Shown here: positions 18,704 to 24,132 of the stretch, piece by piece
Numbering within the stretch: position 1 is the stretch's first letter
Layout: each line of letters begins with the position of its first letter
NCBI GenBank assembly: GCA_964058805.1
Contig: CAXKVV010001154.1
Location: 1 to 24,132, forward strand
Direction: 5' to 3'
Source of the DNA: Schoenoplectus triqueter
Lineage: Eukaryota > Streptophyta > Magnoliopsida > Poales > Cyperaceae
DNA: 24,132 nt
The notes under the pieces: generated by a model
The model's database searches: none
What the model was told of the DNA's origin: nothing
What the model saw: the letters and a program-made list of their open reading frames with translations, nothing else
Program-made: the position numbers and the translations under genes

Positions 18704-21700
18704 ATGATCACAGCCCTAGACTTATACCATGTTCTATCTGCGGTGGTGCCGCTCTACGTGGCGATGATCCTCGCATACGGCTCGGTGAAATGGTGGCACA
18801 TCTTCACACCTGATCAATGCTCTGGCATTAACCGTTTTGTTGCGCTCTTCGCTGTGCCGCTCCTCTCATTCCATTTCATATCAACCAATGACCCGTACTC
18901 AATGAACCTCCGGTTTATCGCGGCTGACACTCTACAGAAAGTCATGGTCTTGGGTGTGCTTTTTGTGTGGAGCCACGTCAGCAAACGGGGCTCCCTGGAG
19001 TGGTCTATTACTCTGTTCTCGCTATCAACGTTGCCAAATACTCTGGTCATGGGGATTCCTCTCCTCAAGGGAATGTACGGTGCCGATTCAGGGAGTTTGA
19101 TGGTTCAGATTGTTGTTCTTCAATGCATTATTTGGTAATTAATTTAATTTTCCCTTTTTTTGTTGTTTGGGGGGGGGGTAGGGTTGTGAAATTAGATGAT
19201 AAGAACTGTGTCAAGCTTTAGGTAATAATATACTTGTTTAATTGAATCCAGTTGCTCATGGTAGTACTTTCTCTTTCAATCAATTTACAGTAGTGAACTT
19301 GGTTTTGTTAGACTTGACTTATCTAGTGCATTCTCCAGCGAGATGTGCTACAATGTTCTTTGGAATGGGTTCTATTAGAAGTTACTAAAATTGAGCATAG
19401 AACTCTAGAAGTACAAGACCGCAGATTACTCTATTGTTGGAAAAACAATCACTTGTGTCTCATTGTAAATTCATGTTAGTGTATATTATAGCCTACTTAA
19501 AATAATCCACTTTATATATTCCTTGCTTAATGTAACTTCTGCAACATTCTCATCAAACTTGTTTTTTTTAAACAAAAAGGGACATATAATGCCTTTCACT
19601 ACTAGTAGTAGATCTTTATCCAATCAACTAATGTAAAAAGTTTGGTCTTTTACAGGTACACCCTTATGCTTTTCCTATTTGAGTACAGAGGTGCGAGGCT
19701 TCTTATTATGGAGCAATTTCCTGACACAGCCGGCTCAATCATCTCCTTTCATGTCGATTCTGACATCATCTCATTAGATGGTAAATAGAATGAAGTGATC
19801 TCTATATTTTTCTGAAATTTCTGTCGTTGACTACTTATTATGTGTACAACTTGTGACCAAGAGCATCACACTTAGAGTTCCTGACCTGAGAAATTAATTC
19901 ATCTTTCATTGGTAGTTATAAACCAACTAAGATATTTACTAATAGAACTAATATATAGCACTTATTAAGTACATTGTACTCTTAAAAGGCAAAGAGCCTC
20001 TGCAAACTGAGGCAGCCATAGGTGAGGATGGCAAATTGCACGTTAAAGTCAGGAAATCGACCAGTTCCAGGTCAGAGACAGCCTACTCACGCCGGTCCCA
20101 CGTGTCAGCAACACCTCGCCCTTCGAACCTTTCCAATGTTGAGATCTACTCCCTCCAATCCTCTCGGAATCCAACCCCTCGTGGCTCAAGCTTTAATCAC
20201 ACTGATTTCTACTCCATGGTCAATGGGAAATCAGGCGTGGCCAATGGTGCAAGCCCAAGAAATTCAAACTTTGGATTTGATGAGGAAAAGGGGATTGTAA
20301 ATGGAAATGGAGGTATTTTTTCACCGGTTGTTGCAACAAAGAAGAAGGTCAATGGGGCCGAAGGAGGGAAGGATTTGCACATGTTTGTGTGGAGCTCAAG
20401 CGCTTCGCCTGCCTCAGAAGGCGGGGTCCCGCACCATGTTTTTAGAGGAGAGTATGGAAATGAACACGGAGTTGGTAACCTGGGAGATCATCATGGCAAA
20501 GGTTAGCTTTGGTTCTCTTTAATGTTTAATTATGGCATTACAAGTTTACAAGGGTCACTAAGTTAATGATTTCTCTCAAGCACATTCAAAATTCCTAGCT
20601 AACAGTTTGGACCACCTTTGCTCTTGCTCAAATGGAGCAGGAACCTTTGTGCAAATTAATAATATGGGCTGACTTTTCCTTTGTTTATTAGTAATCAAGT
20701 GGCATTATCATAGTCCCAAAAAGACAAATGTTAGTACTAGTTGATAATACCCCCCCTCAATTTATATAACCTGAGAAACAAATTCCCAATAAAGTAATAT
20801 CAGTTAATTAGTGTGCATTGTGCTAACTTAAAATTAATACCAGCAGCAGGAACTGTTACAGTAAAAGGTTAAAAGGTCCTTTGACTCTGACAGGTGGGCA
20901 CCATGAGGCTTATGATGAGTATAGTAGAGTTGACCCAATGCCGAAGGATGGTGCGAGCCTATCTAAGCTTGGGTCCAACTCAACTGCCGAGCTTCATCCC
21001 AAGTCAGGCATTGAAGGAGATGTGAAGCCAAATTCAATGCCACCTGCCAGTGTTATGACACGTCTTATCCTAATCATGGTCTGGCGCAAACTGATAAGGA
21101 ACCCAAATAGTTACTCCAGCCTGATCGGCATCATATGGTCACTAGTTTCATTCAGGTTCTCTTTTAGTAGTTCATTTTTTATTTTCCTCCGATGTTTTTG
21201 TATTGGGAATCGTAAATAATTATATTTGGAGATCAAAATTTATTTGTAGAAAGGGTTGGATAGGTACCTTAGATCTATGTTGTCCCTGAAGTGCAATGAC
21301 TCTCAATTTATAATAATCGACTTTAAGTTATTCATAACCAAACTAGCCCCATCTATAGAAAAATCTTATCTGATAAGCAGAGACTCATTCTATTAAATTA
21401 TCTTTCCTAGGTGGGGAGTTGAAATGCCAGCAATTATCGCACGTTCAATTTCTATCCTCTCTGATGCCGGGCTTGGAATGGCCATGTTCAGTCTTGGTAC
21501 ATGCACCTTCTCTTACCAATCACTCAATTTTAAAATTAGGATGCTTGCTTAAATTAACATGAATGCTTTTTATCTAATATGAGATAATTTTCTGGAACAG
21601 GGCTGTTTATGGCATTGCAACCTAGAATAATTGCATGTGGAAATACTTTAGCTACATTTGCTATGGCTGTCAGGTTTTTGACGGGCCCGGCTGTGATGGC

Positions 21701-22406
21701 TGCTGCCTCTATTATTGTTGGCTTGCGTGGTGTGCTTCTCCATATAGCAATTGTTCAGGTCCGTGACCCTTTTTTTTGCTTTCATCTGCTAATATTTCTA
21801 GAAATTTACAGCGTAGGCTCTAAAGACTAACAAGTTTACATGTTAGAATCATTCAACTGGCACTACTCAGCATGATAATCTTAGTATTAATGATATGACC
21901 TCTTCGTCGTAGCAATTCACGTGTTATGAATTAATTTTCATAATGCAACCTTAGATTGTGTGAGGATCTGAGATTTAGATTTAGTGTCTTAACAAGCACT
22001 GGAAAATTTCAGGCTGCTCTTCCACAAGGAATAGTTCCGTTTGTGTTTGCCAAGGAGTACAATGTGCATCCTGACATCCTTAGCACAGCGTATGATCTCT
22101 AGCCCTGTCACATTGCTTCCCTGTTTACTTGCTGGTAGTTGGTACCAAGCCCATTTCCAAAAGTTTTTGATAAAAGATCCATTTTGATTATTTCACCAGA
22201 CTTGTAAACCAGGGATAAACAAAACCAAAATGGTACCGTACCTTACCGGTCTTATGAAACCTGAAGTCAATTTGGTAGATATTTTTCATTTTGGATTTCA
22301 GTGAATTACTTGAGAGAATTTTTGCATTGCTTTTTTCAGGGTTATCTTTGGAATGCTTATAGCTCTTCCTATTACTCTAGTCTACTACATTTTATTGGGG
22401 CTCTAA
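18704..22406 (+). CDS. PIN1: PIN-family auxin efflux carrier (PIN1/SoPIN1 type), eight exons, complete
   Basis: Exports auxin (IAA) across the plasma membrane and directs polar auxin transport. Exons by homology and GT-AG sites: 18704..19134, 19656..19780, 19989..20501, 20894..21155, 21411..21496, 21601..21758, 22013..22089, 22340..22406; total 1719 nt, 572 aa, stop TAA. Residues 1-155 form the N-terminal helix bundle (starts [10 protein letters not shown]; contains [23 protein letters not shown]75, K79 and the P111-N112 crossover). Residues about 156-408 are the long hydrophilic loop with TPRPSN (S231), TPRGSS (S252) and RNSNF (S278). Residues 409-572 form the C-terminal bundle with NPNSY (426-430), [23 protein letters not shown] and terminal YYILLGL. 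The long loop excludes PIN5/PIN8. The loop motif [15 protein letters not shown] and [12 protein letters not shown] resemble SoPIN1 more than Arabidopsis PIN1, so subclade is uncertain. The start is the only ATG that gives the conserved N-terminus. Two loop introns exceed the six-exon layout I recall for PIN1. Confidence 0.95.
19169..19178 (+). repeat. G10 homopolymer in PIN intron 1
   Basis: Ten consecutive G follow the intron 1 donor by about 35 nt. Such a run is rare in AT-rich plant introns, could pair with the T run before it only weakly, and may be a sequencing or length-variation spot. Confidence 0.9.
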
Positions 22407-24132
22407 AACTGAAGGCAATTAGAAGTAATTAACATTTTTTTTCGTTTTTTGTTCGAATTTTCTTTTCCGTCTGGTTTAGCATCTCGGAAGTAGGTACCTG
22501 TGACGGGGATAGGCAAAGTTTTTGGTTAGATTTATGCAACTCAAAATAGAGCTACTACTTAGGCAGTGAACTTAGAATTGGTAGAGCTACTGCAAATGCA
22601 AAGAGAATACCATTCTGGTGATCACATTACATGTATTTTCAAAATGGTGCCTAAACCTTTGATGCAGTATATTAACATTTTCAAGCAGTATTGTTTGTTG
22701 ATATCATAACTCATTTAATGTGAGTACGCTTCTTTTCGTTGATTCTCAAGACTCAGGAGTATAAAGTTTGATTCAGTTATATTTCCATATATTGTATTTT
22801 TGTATGGCCAGCCTCATGTATTCTTATTTATATTTATCGTAATTCAAAAAATAAGAACATGTTTTGTATCTTTATCCAATTCCTTTTAGACATCTGTCCT
22901 TGGGACCGGGATGGTTCTTGCAGTGCAAATACTATATATCTAGCATGGGTATTGGGTAATCATTAGCAAGTAATATTTGATAAATTTTTGCATTAGTCTT
23001 GCTAGAATTCCCACTGAATCTGTATCTTATCTTTAGTCAAGAACTGAACTCGTGAGATATTGGAAATAATTATCCCCCAATTGAGTGGCATGTTAGTTGA
23101 ATAAACAGTTCTTGACAGCGAATTGTTTATGTAAATACATGTTTATTTCTTTCTAAAAAGAAAAAGAGGAGTTGAGTCATGCAGTTAATAGAACTATAAA
23201 AGGCTGTTTGCATGGCAAATGCAGAAAAATGTTATTTTTTTTGTTACCTTTTTTGGTGATCAAATCAACGACAGCAGAAGGTTTGCAACTTGTTTGACCA
23301 TCACATCAGCAAAAAATGGGTTGGAATCTTGCACATAAGCCCCTCATGTAATCAGATAATACGCTCAAGAAATAACGTACATGGACATAAGATTTAGTTT
23401 GCCCGTCTTTTGACAGAAATAAAAGTCTAGTCTAGCTTCAAATAAAATTCCATAATTTTGTTTTGTATTTATTTTACTAAAACAACAAAAATCCAAGCTT
23501 AACACTTACTACTTTTCCACTGCCATATACGGTGGCACCTGAACCGTCCGATTAGCGTTGGATGGAGTAGATCGAATCATAGATCAAATCGATATGGATC
23601 AGATGGTGAGGAATCATTTATAGAACAAACGTGCAATTAGGTGGCAGCATAAATTATGGACCAGCAATTAACATGTTAGATTCCGAAAAGAAATGTCCAC
23701 GTCAACGTGAATTCTGAATGTTTTGTTCCCTTGGATCTATTGTAATGTTGTTTCTTCTTTCTAGGACCACTTTTTTTTAAATTATTACTTGTCGATGCCT
23801 GCTTGTTGAACCATTTAATTTAGTTGTACCAGGTTGCTTGTGTTGAGAATTTAGGATTTATTTTCCTTCCAATTGAAGTCAAATAAGGGGGCAAAGTCCC
23901 AAACTTTTTCTTTCATATCTCTAGACTTTTTACATGATATGTTGAATAGTATTTTGAAACTTAACCACTAATTTTTTTCTTGATTGAATCAAGCATTTTT
24001 GGATCAAGCATATTTGCAAGTTTTGTTTGAAGTTTCTTGAAAATAGAAAAAGAAAAGACAAAGGAGGCTCCTGCTTTTGAGATCCATCTAGTGCAATGAG
24101 CCTCAGTCTTGGAAAGAGGCAGAGCTTTTAGG
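22407..24132 (+). other. PIN 3' UTR (first few hundred bases) and downstream non-coding DNA
   Basis: No coding sequence is recognisable after the PIN stop. T-rich DNA follows immediately, and TTTGTA-like far-upstream poly(A) signals occur near 22800, so the transcript probably ends within about 500 bp; no clear AATAAA settles it. From 23500 to 23650 there is a less AT-rich stretch with CACTGCCATATACGGTGG and CGTCCGATTAGCG that could be a MITE remnant, but I could not define its ends. The last 100 bp show no gene start I can support. Confidence 0.5.

Noticed and set aside
18814..19068. Antisense 84-codon frame within PIN exon 1
   Set aside because: Shadow of the coding strand.
24097..24132. 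ATG followed by SLSLGKRQSF near the window end
   Set aside because: Stops after 11 codons, and the window ends before any splice option can be judged.

Overview
This is an AT-rich nuclear window from a flowering plant. It has spliceosomal introns, a high density of non-autonomous transposons, and one gene I recognise with confidence: a PIN auxin efflux carrier on the + strand at the right-hand side (coding span 18704..22406, eight exons, 572 residues). Its sequence is of the PIN1 type, and parts of the loop and C-terminal half look more like the Sister-of-PIN1 (SoPIN1) branch. I cannot name the species.

Layout. Positions 1..165 hold a degraded Ty1/copia reverse-transcriptase relic. From about 500 to 18,300 I see no intact protein gene; the interval is built from repeats. 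The main ones are foldback elements at 503..932, 2205..2622, 3670..3960, 11586..11737 and 16933..17247; a possible LTR-derived repeat around 5095..6240; a nested pair of hAT-like elements at 8515..9723; two members of one TIR family carrying tandem palindromes at 8098..8490 and 10147..10550; and a 1466-bp solo LTR at 12033..13498 with a 5-bp target duplication. Further right are an AT trinucleotide microsatellite block (14577..15465) and a GGGTC-repeat element (15645..16249) with an 11-bp target duplication. The PIN promoter (about 17600..18366) contains a diverged 183-bp tandem duplication. The leader (about 18367..18703) has a CT microsatellite and a 14-codon upstream ORF. From 22407 to the end I see only the PIN 3' region and non-coding DNA.

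Most notable observation. The two TIR elements at 8.1-8.5 kb and 10.1-10.6 kb share long terminal arms. Between the arms each has a tandem array of near-perfect palindromes (core CGCCACTG-N-CAGTGGCG), with the same core but a different period: exactly 31 bp in one copy and about 40 bp in the other. A different palindrome (ACACGGTCCGTGT) is clustered at about 21-bp pitch in the solo LTR, and a third (CGTTATAACG) recurs in the repeat at 5.8-6.1 kb. Arrays of short palindromes inside otherwise unrelated mobile elements are the strongest unexplained pattern here.

With one intact gene, no multi-gene pathway can be read. The repeats matter to it mainly as possible sources of small RNAs, G-quadruplexes or chromatin marks upstream of an auxin transporter.
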